Of a DNA stretch of 64,000 bases, positions 11,871 through 21,063 are shown in pieces. Position 1 is the stretch's first letter; each line of letters starts with the position of its first letter. The stretch is taken from assembly GCF_901472535.1 (NCBI RefSeq), contig NZ_LR590470.1, forward strand, positions 4,030,001-4,094,000, in the 5' to 3' direction. The DNA comes from Sphingobacterium daejeonense (GTDB lineage Bacteria; Bacteroidota; Bacteroidia; Sphingobacteriales; Sphingobacteriaceae). The notes beneath the pieces were generated by a model that did not search any database, was not told the origin of the DNA, and was given only the letters and a program-made list of their open reading frames with translations. The position numbers and the translations under genes are program-made.

Positions 11871-13736
11871 ATGTCGGATATAATTCAATTGCTTCCAGAT
11901 TCAGTAGCAAATCAGATTGCGGCGGGCGAGGTTGTACAGCGTCCCTCTTCAGCGATCAAGGAACTGATGGAGAATGCTATAGATGCTGGGGCAGATCATA
12001 TAAAACTTATTATCAAAGATGCGGGGAAGTCATTGATCCAGGTGATTGACAATGGCTGTGGTATGAGCGTTACGGATGCTCGTTTATGTTTTGAGCGACA
12101 TGCTACCTCGAAGATTAGGAAGGCAGAGGATCTATTTGCGATTCGTACGATGGGATTTCGAGGTGAGGCGATGGCCTCAATAGCTGCTATTGCCCACGTG
12201 GAACTTAAGACCCGACGCATTGAGGATGAGTTGGGTACGGTAGTAGAGATCGAAGGATCAGAGGTTATCCAACAATACCCAGATCAAGCTCCTGCAGGCA
12301 CGAGCATTTCTGTAAAAAACCTTTTCTACAATATTCCTGCTAGAAGGAACTTCTTAAAAAGCAATTCTGTTGAGCTTCGGCATATCATCGACGAGTTCCA
12401 ACGTGTTGCTTTGGCACATCCCAATATATTTTTCAGTTTCCATAGCGATGGCAATGAATTGTTTCATTTGCCCAAAGAAACTTTGAAACAACGGATTGTT
12501 CACTTATTTGGCAACAACTACAATCAGAGGTTGGTGCCTGTTGAGGAGACGACGAGTATTTTGAACATCAATGGATTTATAGGTAAGCCTGAATTTGCCA
12601 AGAAAACTCGCGGTGAGCAGTTTTTTTTCGTAAACAACCGATACATAAAAGATCCTTATTTGAATCATGCTGTCATGAATGCTTACGAGGAGATTTTACC
12701 AGCTGATACATTTCCGTTATATGTCTTATTTATCGATATCGATCCATCAAAAATCGACATCAACGTTCATCCTACCAAAACAGAGATTAAATATGAGGAT
12801 GAAAAGGCGATCTATGCTATTCTTAGGTCAGCGGTAAAGCGCAGTATTGGGAGGTATAACATTGCTCCCACCTTGGATTTTGAACAGGAAACGGGTTTCA
12901 ACAACTTGATTACTCCGAAACCTTTGGATGAGATTCAAGCGCCCACGATCAACTTCAATCCGAATTTCAATCCATTTGATGATGGTGTAAAAAAACATAC
13001 ACGTAGTTATATTGCACCTGAACAGGTTGAACGGAGGAGCGGTATCCCACAGAATTGGGACAGTTTATATCAGATTACAGAGACGGAAGAAGCGGAGCAA
13101 CTCAGTCTTCTTCCCGCGGAGGAAGATGCTAAATCAGAGGCTGAAATTATCCAGCCATCCGACCAGCCGAAGAAGCAATTTTTCCAGTTGCACAACCGTT
13201 ATATAGTATCGCAGATACATTCTGGGTTTATGTTGATCGATCAACAAGCTGCGCATGAGCGCATTCTTTTTGAGCAATTTCAACAACAATTAATTAATAA
13301 TCAAGGTACGAGCCAGCAGAGTTTGTTTCCACAGACCATTGAGTTGAATCCGGCTGATTTTGCTTTAGTCCAGGATATTTTGCCTGAAATCCACGCATTG
13401 GGATTTCAATTACGTCCATTTGGGAAAACTACGTATATTGTAGATGGAATTCCGGCGGATTTGGAAAACATCAATGAGAGCCAGATTATCGAGAAGTTAT
13501 TGGAGGATTTCAAGAACCAGAGCGACTTGCGTCTGAACAAGAGGGAGCGATTAGCAAAAAGTTTGGCGAAGAATGCTTCGATAAAACCGGGCACGAAATT
13601 AGACAATGACGGTATGGCCGAATTGATCGACAAGTTATTTGCTTGTGAGTCGCCGAACATTTCTCTTTTTGGGAAGCCCGTAATTATTACTTATACCCTA
13701 CAGGAGTTAGCCGAGCGCTTTGGTAGGATCATTTAA
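11871..13736 (+). CDS. mutL: DNA mismatch repair protein MutL
   Basis: 621-aa MutL, the ATPase that links MutS mismatch recognition to strand removal. The N-terminal GHKL ATPase shows ELMENAIDAGAD, IDNGCGMS and TMGFRGEAMASIA. The middle has the NVHPTKTEIK segment of the S5-like fold. A variable linker (about 330-430) is followed by the C-terminal dimerisation domain. That domain has DQQAAHERILFEQ where endonuclease-type MutL has DQHAxxExxxxE, so the His of the metal motif is replaced by Gln. Whether nicking activity is kept cannot be told from sequence alone. It heads an operon with two rhomboid-family genes (15-bp gap). Confidence 0.95.
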   Translation: MSDIIQLLPDSVANQIAAGEVVQRPSSAIKELMENAIDAGADHIKLIIKDAGKSLIQVIDNGCGMSVTDARLCFERHATSKIRKAEDLFAIRTMGFRGEAMASIAAIAHVELKTRRIEDELGTVVEIEGSEVIQQYPDQAPAGTSISVKNLFYNIPARRNFLKSNSVELRHIIDEFQRVALAHPNIFFSFHSDGNELFHLPKETLKQRIVHLFGNNYNQRLVPVEETTSILNINGFIGKPEFAKKTRGEQFFFVNNRYIKDPYLNHAVMNAYEEILPADTFPLYVLFIDIDPSKIDINVHPTKTEIKYEDEKAIYAILRSAVKRSIGRYNIAPTLDFEQETGFNNLITPKPLDEIQAPTINFNPNFNPFDDGVKKHTRSYIAPEQVERRSGIPQNWDSLYQITETEEAEQLSLLPAEEDAKSEAEIIQPSDQPKKQFFQLHNRYIVSQIHSGFMLIDQQAAHERILFEQFQQQLINNQGTSQQSLFPQTIELNPADFALVQDILPEIHALGFQLRPFGKTTYIVDGIPADLENINESQIIEKLLEDFKNQSDLRLNKRERLAKSLAKNASIKPGTKLDNDGMAELIDKLFACESPNISLFGKPVIITYTLQELAERFGRII

Positions 13737-13751
13737 TTTTGAAATTATTAT

Positions 13752-14468
13752 ATGAATAACCTTTTAGGAAATTTACCTACAGTAACGAAGAATCTATTGA
13801 TCATCAATATTGTTTGTTTTATTGGTTCGATGATTTTTGATCAAGCTACGAGATTCTTTGGAGTTTTTTATCCAGATTCACCATTTTTCAAGATCTGGCA
13901 GATTATTACCTACATGTTTATGCATGGAGGTTTTGGCCATATTTTCTTCAATATGTTTGCGTTGGTGATGTTTGGTGCTGTTATTGAGCGAATTTTGGGT
14001 CCGAAGCGCTTTCTGAACTATTATTTAATTTGTGGTTTAGGGGCTTTGGTTTTGCAATATGGTGTCCAAGCATTCGAGGTTTATAACATTGCTGGCACTG
14101 TTAAAGCATCTCAATTCTTGAACTTCAACTATACTACTGGTATGGTTTCAACGAATTTACCGATTACACAAGATCAATTAGGCACATTACTTTCGATTTA
14201 CGGCACACCATTGGTAGGTGCTTCAGGGGCGATTTACGGGTTGCTTTTGGCATATGGGTATTTATTTCCAAATGCAGAGCTTATGTTGATCTTTTTACCG
14301 GTTCCTATTAAGGCTAAATACTTTATTCCCATTCTGATTGTCATTGAAATTGTTTTGGGTTTTTCGAGTTCAGGCTCATCAATTGCCCACTTGGCACATG
14401 TTGGAGGAGCCTTATTTGGGTTTATTCTTTTAAAAATGTGGGGAATAAAAAGAACAAATTATTATTAA
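13752..14468 (+). CDS. rhomboid family intramembrane serine protease
   Basis: 238-aa polytopic membrane protein with a complete rhomboid active site: the HGGFGHIFFNM segment (His58, His63, Asn67), the catalytic Ser158 in GASGAIYG and the partner His216 in HLAHVGG. Six membrane segments span the chain, with a longer loop (about 110-145) before the serine helix. It cleaves transmembrane substrates within the membrane; the substrate is unknown. It lies between mutL and a second, degenerate rhomboid with 15-16-bp gaps, so the genes are probably cotranscribed. Confidence 0.9.
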   Translation: MNNLLGNLPTVTKNLLIINIVCFIGSMIFDQATRFFGVFYPDSPFFKIWQIITYMFMHGGFGHIFFNMFALVMFGAVIERILGPKRFLNYYLICGLGALVLQYGVQAFEVYNIAGTVKASQFLNFNYTTGMVSTNLPITQDQLGTLLSIYGTPLVGASGAIYGLLLAYGYLFPNAELMLIFLPVPIKAKYFIPILIVIEIVLGFSSSGSSIAHLAHVGGALFGFILLKMWGIKRTNYY

Positions 14469-14484
14469 GATTGTCTCGATAGAT

Positions 14485-15360
14485 ATGAAAAAGGAAAGTG
14501 GATTAAAAATGTTCTTCAGGACAACCTATCAAACAGGTTCTCCAATTCCTTATATACTATCTATTCAGATTATTCTATTCGTCCTACTTCATATTGCTGA
14601 TTTATTAGTTGACCTAGGCGTGATTAGCTTTCCGCTTTATGATTGGATGTTGACCAACTTGACTCTTCCGAATACATTTTCGGAGTTTATTTTGCGTCCA
14701 TGGACGTTGGTTACCTATCCATTCGTCTACGACGGTTTATTCCGGATTGTATTCGATTGTCTTTGGTTATATTGGATGGGTACAACTTTTCTGAATTTTC
14801 TAAACAAGCGGCAATTACTGACCGTTTTCTTTGTTTCATTTTTCTTGAGCGGGTTGAGTTTTCTGGCTTTATCGCAGGTTGAATTTTTGGCTAAGGGGCC
14901 TTATTCTTCTTTGTTTTCGAATTCGATGGGATTGGCTTCTTTGGTTGCGAGCATAATGGTTTTGGTTCCGAATTTGGAGATCAGATTGTTTTTGTTTGGG
15001 ACTGTTCGTTTTCGGACCATTGCTATTGTTTTCTTTTCATTAGAGATTTTATTTTACTTGTTTGCTAATCGAGCTGCGGCAGCAACCTTTCCTATTGCGA
15101 TTTTATGGGGAGCGATATTCATGTATCAATTACAGGCGGGAAATGATTTGAGCAAGTGGTTTGTTTTTCAACGAAAGAAGAAACTTCGGGTGGTCCATCC
15201 TGTCAAAAAAGTTCCTACTTACCGTAGCTACAAAGGAGATCTTCCAAACCAGGAAGTTATAGATGAAATTTTGGATAAAATTTCTCAAAATGGATACGAA
15301 AGTCTATCTTCACGGGAAAAAGAAATCCTATTTAGGATAAGTAGAGAAGAGCAAGAATAA
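14485..15360 (+). CDS. rhomboid-like protein lacking catalytic residues (probable pseudoprotease)
   Basis: 291 aa with a rhomboid-like membrane topology in the first 205 residues and a soluble C-terminal tail (about 240-291, NQEVIDEILDKISQNGYESL) of the DUF6576 kind often attached to Bacteroidota rhomboids. The equivalents of the active site are changed: the His/Asn segment reads VYDGLFRIVFDC, GxSG is replaced by SNSMG (145-149), and the partner His region reads FPIAILWGA. It is therefore unlikely to cleave and may regulate or escort substrates, as iRhoms do; that role is inference. It overlaps the next gene by one base (TAATG). Confidence 0.8.
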   Translation: MKKESGLKMFFRTTYQTGSPIPYILSIQIILFVLLHIADLLVDLGVISFPLYDWMLTNLTLPNTFSEFILRPWTLVTYPFVYDGLFRIVFDCLWLYWMGTTFLNFLNKRQLLTVFFVSFFLSGLSFLALSQVEFLAKGPYSSLFSNSMGLASLVASIMVLVPNLEIRLFLFGTVRFRTIAIVFFSLEILFYLFANRAAAATFPIAILWGAIFMYQLQAGNDLSKWFVFQRKKKLRVVHPVKKVPTYRSYKGDLPNQEVIDEILDKISQNGYESLSSREKEILFRISREEQE

Positions 15361-16460
15361 TGTTAATCAAAAAGAAGAATCTCGGTTTTTTTAGCAAGAC
15401 CATTATGCTGGGCAACCTAGCTGCTATAGTTGCTCTTTTTGTATGTTATTCAGCTTCTATTATCAATCCCAAATCCTTTTGGCCGAGTTCGTTTTTAGGG
15501 TTAGGCTATTTACCCATCTTATTGATTAATTTAGGTTTTATCTTTTACTGGATTTTACGGAAACCTAAGTATTCTTTGTTTTCCCTTATTGCTATTTTAA
15601 TAGGTTGGAATTTAATGACGAAGCATGTCACGTTCAATTCTGTTGAACCACGGACAAAGAACGATTCATCTTTGCGGGTTATGACTTACAATGTGCATAT
15701 GTTTGAATCTGTTGAGAAAACTGAGACGCCTGCTAAGGATGTTTTCACGGAAATCATCAAAGATGTTGATCCCGATGTGCTCTGCTTGCAGGAGTTCAGC
15801 AGTACGATCAAAGGGAACAAAAAATTCAGTGAGAAGATCAAATCTCACAATAATTTTGACAGCTATTATTTTGCTCCTTCGCAACAGAATGAATACAATG
15901 CCTATGGGCAGGTTATTTTTTCTAAGTTTCCGATTATCAATTCGGGTTTGATCAAGAAGAATGAATATGGTATCAACCGGATTATTTATGTTGACATTGT
16001 TAAGAACGAGGATACGGTAAGGGTATATAACGTTCATTTACGTTCCTTTGGTCTTCAGAGTGAAGACAAGGAATTCATTCAGAATCCGAAAACTGGAGAT
16101 GGTACGGAAGAGACCAAAACAAAGCGTGTTGGCAGAAAATTAAAATGGGCATTTGAACAGCGCAGCGACCAGGCTGAATCTTTGTTTGATCATATTGAAG
16201 AAACGAAATATCCCAAGATTGTTATGGGCGACTTTAATGATACGCCTATGTCCTATTCGGTTAATTTAATAGGAAAAGATCTGAAAAATGCATTTCAGGA
16301 AAAGGGAAATGGTTGGGGTGTTACCCATTATGAGTTATTGCCCATTCTTCAGATTGATTACATTTTCTGTGAAAAGAACTTTACAGTTAACAATTATCAG
16401 GTGGTGAAGAAGAAGATGTCTGACCACTACCCTATTTATGCAGACATCAGTCTTAATTAA
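15360..16460 (+). CDS. endonuclease/exonuclease/phosphatase family protein, membrane-anchored
   Basis: 366 aa. Three hydrophobic segments (about 15-35, 42-62, 70-85) precede an EEP fold domain. That domain shows the metal and catalytic signatures LRVMTYNVHMFE, LCLQEF (metal Glu), GDFNDTPMS, IDYIFC and SDHYPI. The start codon overlaps the stop of the rhomboid-like gene (TAATG), indicating translational coupling. The family includes nucleases and lipid or sugar phosphatases; the membrane segments suggest that the catalytic domain faces the periplasm. The substrate is unknown. Confidence 0.85.
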   Translation: MLIKKKNLGFFSKTIMLGNLAAIVALFVCYSASIINPKSFWPSSFLGLGYLPILLINLGFIFYWILRKPKYSLFSLIAILIGWNLMTKHVTFNSVEPRTKNDSSLRVMTYNVHMFESVEKTETPAKDVFTEIIKDVDPDVLCLQEFSSTIKGNKKFSEKIKSHNNFDSYYFAPSQQNEYNAYGQVIFSKFPIINSGLIKKNEYGINRIIYVDIVKNEDTVRVYNVHLRSFGLQSEDKEFIQNPKTGDGTEETKTKRVGRKLKWAFEQRSDQAESLFDHIEETKYPKIVMGDFNDTPMSYSVNLIGKDLKNAFQEKGNGWGVTHYELLPILQIDYIFCEKNFTVNNYQVVKKKMSDHYPIYADISLN

Positions 16461-16468
16461 TAGGTTTA

Positions 16469-18079
16469 TTAGGAATTATTGTTGACGACTCCAAGCTGGG
16501 CCAATGCAGATTCTATGAAGGCGTCATATCTATTTTTCACTTTGAAATAAGCCTCTCTTCCGAAATAATACCTTCCCAAAAGCGCTTCAATATCACTTTG
16601 TATGAGGTCGTGCAAATCTCTTTGTTTCCCAGCGGATATATTCCAACCTCGATCGGTCAAGAATTTAATAAAGCTATTGTATTCTGTTCTTGGGAGGTTA
16701 TATCCCTGGAGAAAGTTCTCGATTGAATAAGCTGGTAATTTTTTGGTGAATCGGCTGTATACAAATTGTTCTATCAGACTGGACTGTACAAGGTCTTTAT
16801 ACAAAAGACTCACCTCATTAGAATCCACTGGTATTATTATATCTGGCACAATACCACCACCGCTATACAATTTTTTTCCGAGTTTGGTTTGGTAAGCCTG
16901 TGCATGAGCATAGGTTGTATCAAGAGACCATAAACCACTGTACATGGATACATAGTCATTCATAATAGACCAATTTGGGCTATACTTACGTTGGATGCTA
17001 CGTCCTAGAGGGGTGTAATATCTAGCTATACTGAGGTTAATTGTAGAGCCGTCTGAGAAGTCGAACAGTTCTTGCACAGTTGCCTTACCGTAAGTCCTTC
17101 TACCTATAATTGTACCTCTATCCCAATCTTGTACAGCGCCGGATACGACTTCACTGGCTGAGGCGGTTCTTTCATTGACTAATACCACCAATCGTCCGTG
17201 GTCATAGCTACCTTTTCCTTCGGAAAGATAATCCTGTCTGGCTTCATGAGCTCCTTCGGTATATACCATGAGTCGCTGATCAGGAAAGAATTCGCTGGCC
17301 ATCTTAATGGCAATGTGAAAATATCCACCACCATTGTCCCTAAGGTCCAATATTAGACTTTTCGCACCTTGTTTTTTAAGGTCAATAATTGCATTTTTAA
17401 ATTCTTCAGCAGTTTTCAGGGAAAATCTTCTTATTCTTATAAACCCTATGGTTGGTTTAATAAGATAGGCTACGTCAAGAGAGCTGACATTTATCTGATC
17501 ACGAACAGCTTTTAATGGCGTTGGCATTATTGCAGAATCACGTTCTATTATCATCTGCACTGTTGACCCTCTTTTTCCACGCATTAATTTTTCTACTTCT
17601 TCTTTAGACACTGAATGGCCAGCAATGTCTCTTTTTCCGATCTTAAGGATTCTATCTCCTACTTTAAATCCACCTTTATCTGCGGGCCCGTTTGTAATAA
17701 CGCCTACTACCAATAAGGTATCGTTTAGGTTGAAGTATTCCATTCCAATTCCTTCAAATGTACCTTCCAAGACCTCTGTTTGGGTTTGGGATTCATTTGG
17801 GGTCAAGAAGGTTGAATATGGGTCAAGATGGGATATAATATGGTTTATTGCTCCATTCTGAACTGAGTCCATATTAATGCTATCTACATATCGATTTGAA
17901 ATAAGATCGACTACCTGTTGTATTTTATAGGAGTTATCTGATAATCCAATAGGCACAAGAGATCCTCCGGTATTGAATCCTTGTTGGTCAGAGTAATTCT
18001 GTCCGAGGATCAATCCCAATAGAAGAGTAGCAGCATATGTTGCTGCGACAAAGATATTTCGTTTTCTACCTTTTTGCAT
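16469..18079 (-). CDS. S41 family C-terminal processing peptidase
   Basis: 536-aa periplasmic serine protease of the Ctp/Tsp type. A signal anchor spans about 9-27. A PDZ domain (about 100-180) has the FEGIGMEYF and GPADKGGFKVGDRIL segments. The S41 core contains LILDLRDNGGG, the nucleophile Ser309 in TASASEVVSG and the general base Lys332 in RRTYGKATVQ. Such enzymes degrade or mature periplasmic proteins from the C-terminus. It is a single gene on the minus strand, convergent with the mutL operon, and has its own promoter at 18095-18102. Confidence 0.92.
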   Translation of the reverse strand: MQKGRKRNIFVAATYAATLLLGLILGQNYSDQQGFNTGGSLVPIGLSDNSYKIQQVVDLISNRYVDSINMDSVQNGAINHIISHLDPYSTFLTPNESQTQTEVLEGTFEGIGMEYFNLNDTLLVVGVITNGPADKGGFKVGDRILKIGKRDIAGHSVSKEEVEKLMRGKRGSTVQMIIERDSAIMPTPLKAVRDQINVSSLDVAYLIKPTIGFIRIRRFSLKTAEEFKNAIIDLKKQGAKSLILDLRDNGGGYFHIAIKMASEFFPDQRLMVYTEGAHEARQDYLSEGKGSYDHGRLVVLVNERTASASEVVSGAVQDWDRGTIIGRRTYGKATVQELFDFSDGSTINLSIARYYTPLGRSIQRKYSPNWSIMNDYVSMYSGLWSLDTTYAHAQAYQTKLGKKLYSGGGIVPDIIIPVDSNEVSLLYKDLVQSSLIEQFVYSRFTKKLPAYSIENFLQGYNLPRTEYNSFIKFLTDRGWNISAGKQRDLHDLIQSDIEALLGRYYFGREAYFKVKNRYDAFIESALAQLGVVNNNS

Positions 18080-18094
18080 TTACGGTCTGGTCCG

Positions 18095-18102
18095 CAAAAT
18101 TA
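18095..18102 (-). promoter_or_regulatory. promoter -7 box of the S41 peptidase gene
   Basis: On the minus strand TAATTTTG matches TAnnTTTG and ends 15 nt before the ATG at 18079. Confidence 0.55.
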
Positions 18103-18217
18103 ATGACTTAACAATTTGTTTAAAAGAAAATTATAACAATTATTTTATAACAATTAACAGTCCAAAAAGTAGGTTAACAGGTAATAATTCCGCAATTTTC
18201 AATAATTTTACAGATAG

Positions 18218-18784
18218 ATGCATGAATTAGAACCATATTACAACTGGCGCGACTATTATATAGCAGCAGAAGATGAGCGAAGTCCATTTTATGGGACTAT
18301 TTATAGTGAGTTTGAATACGATAAGAAAATCTACAATTATCTACTTCATCCGCAATGGGATTACTTTGGCTCCCAGACTTTATACCTTAAGATTATCTAT
18401 GCAGATTATGATAAAGGATATTGCATTATAGAGTTTATTGGGGAATGGAACGATGCCATTTATAATGATATTATGGTACTTAAGCGTGAGCTTATTGACT
18501 TATTGATCGATGAAGGAATTACGAAATTCATTCTTATTGGAGAGAATATCTTGAATTTTCATGCTTCTGATGATTCCTATTATGAGGAATGGTTCAATGA
18601 TATTGAAGATGGATGGATTGCGGGGATCAATTTCCGCGACCATGTGGTGAAGGAGTTTCAAGATAATCACATTGATTATTTTATCAACTTTGGGGAATAC
18701 CTGAATAATTTTCCATGGCGAACATTAAAGCCCAAACAGGTTTATCACCATATTGAGGAACATATTCAGAAAAGGCTTTCCTGA
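18218..18784 (+). CDS. conserved hypothetical protein, acidic and aromatic-rich
   Basis: 188 aa, soluble, no signal peptide or membrane segment, very rich in Tyr, Asp and Glu. I do not recognise a named family. The central part (YLKIIYADYDKGYCIIEFIGEWND, then a long helix with KRELIDLLIDEG) suggests an alpha/beta fold, and its length and codon use look like a normal gene. It is followed by a clear terminator and stands alone between the divergent S41 peptidase and fumC. Confidence 0.75.
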   Translation: MHELEPYYNWRDYYIAAEDERSPFYGTIYSEFEYDKKIYNYLLHPQWDYFGSQTLYLKIIYADYDKGYCIIEFIGEWNDAIYNDIMVLKRELIDLLIDEGITKFILIGENILNFHASDDSYYEEWFNDIEDGWIAGINFRDHVVKEFQDNHIDYFINFGEYLNNFPWRTLKPKQVYHHIEEHIQKRLS

Positions 18785-18799
18785 CCTAAAATAAAGAAT

Positions 18800-18825
18800 A
18801 ATAGCGTCAGTCGCTATTTTTTTTC
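18800..18825 (+). terminator. Rho-independent terminator
   Basis: Stem AATAGCG/CGCTATT with a 5-nt loop and a run of eight Ts, 15 bp after the stop of the 188-aa gene. Confidence 0.8.
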
Positions 18826-18927
18826 ATTTTGGACAGGAACTACAAGAGTTCCATGTTTTAATTTTCCTTTTCTTTTGGCAAAAATCATTATAAATCTGCT
18901 GTATTTTGAATATAGGTTATTAAAAGA

Positions 18928-18959
18928 TTTGCTTATGAAAATCAACAGTCCTAAATTTG
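18928..18959 (+). promoter_or_regulatory. fumC promoter
   Basis: TTTG (18928-18931), 20-bp spacer, TAAATTTG (18952-18959): a full Bacteroidota promoter. The predicted start of transcription is near 18966. This excludes the in-frame ATG at 18957 and supports the ATG at 18981. Confidence 0.75.
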
Positions 18960-18980
18960 CCTATCACAAAATTTGTAATT

Positions 18981-20378
18981 ATGTCATTCAGAATAGAAAA
19001 AGATACGATGGGTGAGGTTCAGGTTCCAGCTGACAAGTACTGGGGTGCCCAAACTGAACGTTCAAGAAACAACTTTAAGATTGGTCCATCGGGTTCGATG
19101 CCACATGAGATTGTTGAGGGTTTTGCATATTTAAAGAAAGCTGCTGCTTATGCTAACTGCGAGTTAGGAGTTTTATCTGTTGAGAAGCGAGATGCTATCG
19201 CTGCTGTGTGCGATGAAATCTTAGCTGGCAAATTAGACGATCAATTTCCATTGGTTATTTGGCAGACAGGATCTGGGACACAATCGAACATGAATGTAAA
19301 TGAAGTTGTTGCGAACCGTGCTCAAGTATTGGCTGGCGGAAAGATTGGTGAAGGGGAGCCTGTTCTGAAGGCAAATGATGACGTTAATAAATCACAATCT
19401 TCGAATGATACCTTCCCAACAGGAATGCACATTGCTGCTTATAAGGCTGTTGTTGAAGTTACGATCCCTGGTGTTGAGAAACTTCGTGATACGTTAAAGA
19501 AAAAATCTGACGAGTTCATGAATGTTGTAAAGATTGGCCGTACACACTTGATGGATGCTACTCCACTTACATTGGGTCAAGAACTTTCGGGTTATGTTGC
19601 TCAACTGAATTATGGTATCAAGGCTGTCAAAAACACATTAGCTCACCTTTCAGAATTAGCATTAGGGGGTACAGCTGTTGGTACAGGATTGAATACACCA
19701 AAAGGGTATGATGTTTTAGTTGCGAAATATATTGCTGAATTTACAGGTTTGCCATTTGTAACTGCGGAGAACAAATTTGAGGCTTTGGCTTCTCATGATG
19801 CTATCGTAGAGACGCATGGTGCCTTGAAACAATTAGCAGTTGCATTGAATAAGATTGCGAATGACATTCGTATGTTAGCCTCAGGTCCACGTTCAGGTAT
19901 TGGGGAAATTTTGATTCCTGAGAATGAGCCAGGTTCTTCCATTATGCCGGGTAAAGTAAACCCAACTCAATGTGAGGCATTGACTATGGTTGCTGCTCAA
20001 GTAATGGGTAATGATGTAGCCATCACTATTGGCGGGACTCAAGGTCATTATGAGCTCAATGTTTTCAAACCCGTTATGGCAGCTAACTTTTTACAATCAG
20101 CAAGATTGATCGGTGATGCCTGTGTTTCGTTTGAGGAGCATTGTGCGGTTGGTATTGAGCCAAATTACGAACGTATCAAACAGCTTGTTGACAACTCATT
20201 GATGTTGGTTACAGCATTGAACACCAAAATTGGTTATTATAAAGCTGCTGAGATTGCTCAAACAGCACATAAGAACAATTCAACATTAAAAGAAACAGCT
20301 ATCCAATTAGGCTATGTTACAGCCGAGGAGTTTGACGAATGGGTTAAGCCTGAAGAAATGGTAGGTAGCTTAAAATAA
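18981..20378 (+). CDS. fumC: fumarate hydratase class II
   Basis: 465-aa cytoplasmic TCA-cycle enzyme interconverting fumarate and malate, iron-independent. N-terminal signature MGEVQVPADKYWGAQTERS; TGSGTQSNMNVNEV and KSQSSNDTFPTGMH; the active-site loop GSSIMPGKVNPTQ; C-terminal helical domain with GYYKAAEIAQTAHK. The length is normal for the family. The start at 18981 is preferred because the longer frame would begin inside the promoter box. A lipoprotein gene follows after 4 bp. Confidence 0.96.
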   Translation: MSFRIEKDTMGEVQVPADKYWGAQTERSRNNFKIGPSGSMPHEIVEGFAYLKKAAAYANCELGVLSVEKRDAIAAVCDEILAGKLDDQFPLVIWQTGSGTQSNMNVNEVVANRAQVLAGGKIGEGEPVLKANDDVNKSQSSNDTFPTGMHIAAYKAVVEVTIPGVEKLRDTLKKKSDEFMNVVKIGRTHLMDATPLTLGQELSGYVAQLNYGIKAVKNTLAHLSELALGGTAVGTGLNTPKGYDVLVAKYIAEFTGLPFVTAENKFEALASHDAIVETHGALKQLAVALNKIANDIRMLASGPRSGIGEILIPENEPGSSIMPGKVNPTQCEALTMVAAQVMGNDVAITIGGTQGHYELNVFKPVMAANFLQSARLIGDACVSFEEHCAVGIEPNYERIKQLVDNSLMLVTALNTKIGYYKAAEIAQTAHKNNSTLKETAIQLGYVTAEEFDEWVKPEEMVGSLK

Positions 20379-20382
20379 TATA

Positions 20383-20916
20383 GTGAACAAAAGAAATACT
20401 ACATATTCTCAATTAAGAGCATACCTATCTATTTTGGTAGGTATGCTTTTTCTTTTTGCAAGTTGTCAACGACATTCAGATATGCAGGGAGAGGGAGCGG
20501 ATTACCTTCAAGGTATTTGGGTACAAGACAGTATTCCGGGTCAGGATGAAATGCTGAATTATACATTATATCAGCTGAAGTTCACTTGTGATTCGGTATA
20601 TGCCGAGATGCGCGTGCATAATAAAGTACAGAGTATCCCTGACAGCTGTTATAATGGTGGTGAGTGGAAGGAATACGCCAAAGGTGTTTATTCCATCCGA
20701 GTTGACAGCATGATTGTTGATGGTGTTTATACAAAAGAAAACGGCAAACAAAAGATTTCAGGTTGTCATAAACAAGGGGTCTTTGGCCCAAGGCTTTTGA
20801 TCAAATCTACTAGTAAGGATAGTTTAGTACTGGAGAACAAGTTTGACAGCAGGCCAATTGTATTGCGGAAGATTGCTGATATTACTTGTGTTCCTAAGAA
20901 GAGATGGGAATTGTAG
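20383..20916 (+). CDS. small lipoprotein of unknown function downstream of fumC
   Basis: 177 aa starting with GTG, 4 bp after the fumC stop. The N-terminus has a hydrophobic helix ending in the lipobox LFASC (Cys at about 28), so the mature protein is probably a lipoprotein. The rest is a beta-rich polar domain with several Cys. The family is not recognised. Tight linkage suggests cotranscription with fumC, but a metabolic link is not evident. A hairpin repeat begins directly after its stop codon. Confidence 0.8.
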   Translation: MNKRNTTYSQLRAYLSILVGMLFLFASCQRHSDMQGEGADYLQGIWVQDSIPGQDEMLNYTLYQLKFTCDSVYAEMRVHNKVQSIPDSCYNGGEWKEYAKGVYSIRVDSMIVDGVYTKENGKQKISGCHKQGVFGPRLLIKSTSKDSLVLENKFDSRPIVLRKIADITCVPKKRWEL

Positions 20917-21004
20917 GTGGTCGGTGGAGACACCGACCACGGCAACGATCAATTAAGTGGTCGGTGGGGACACCGACCACGGCTTGGTTGGACACCGACC
21001 ATAC
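20917..21004 (+). repeat. dispersed GRGA-loop hairpin repeats, two and a half copies
   Basis: Copies at 20917-20940 (loop GAGA) and 20957-20980 (loop GGGA), each with perfect 10-bp arms GTGGTCGGTG and CACCGACCAC followed by GGC. A degenerate third copy lies at about 20985-21001. The first copy starts one base after the lipoprotein stop codon. Confidence 0.85.
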
Positions 21005-21011
21005 CGTTGAA

Positions 21012-21050
21012 AAATATAAAAGCCGAGAAAAACCTCGGCTTTTATATTTA
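21012..21050. terminator. bidirectional terminator between the lipoprotein gene and telA
   Basis: Long A-rich/T-rich stem with core AAAGCCGAG/CTCGGCTTT, flanked by As on one side and Ts on the other, between convergent genes. Confidence 0.85.
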
Positions 21051-21063
21051 TGTTGAAGATCAA

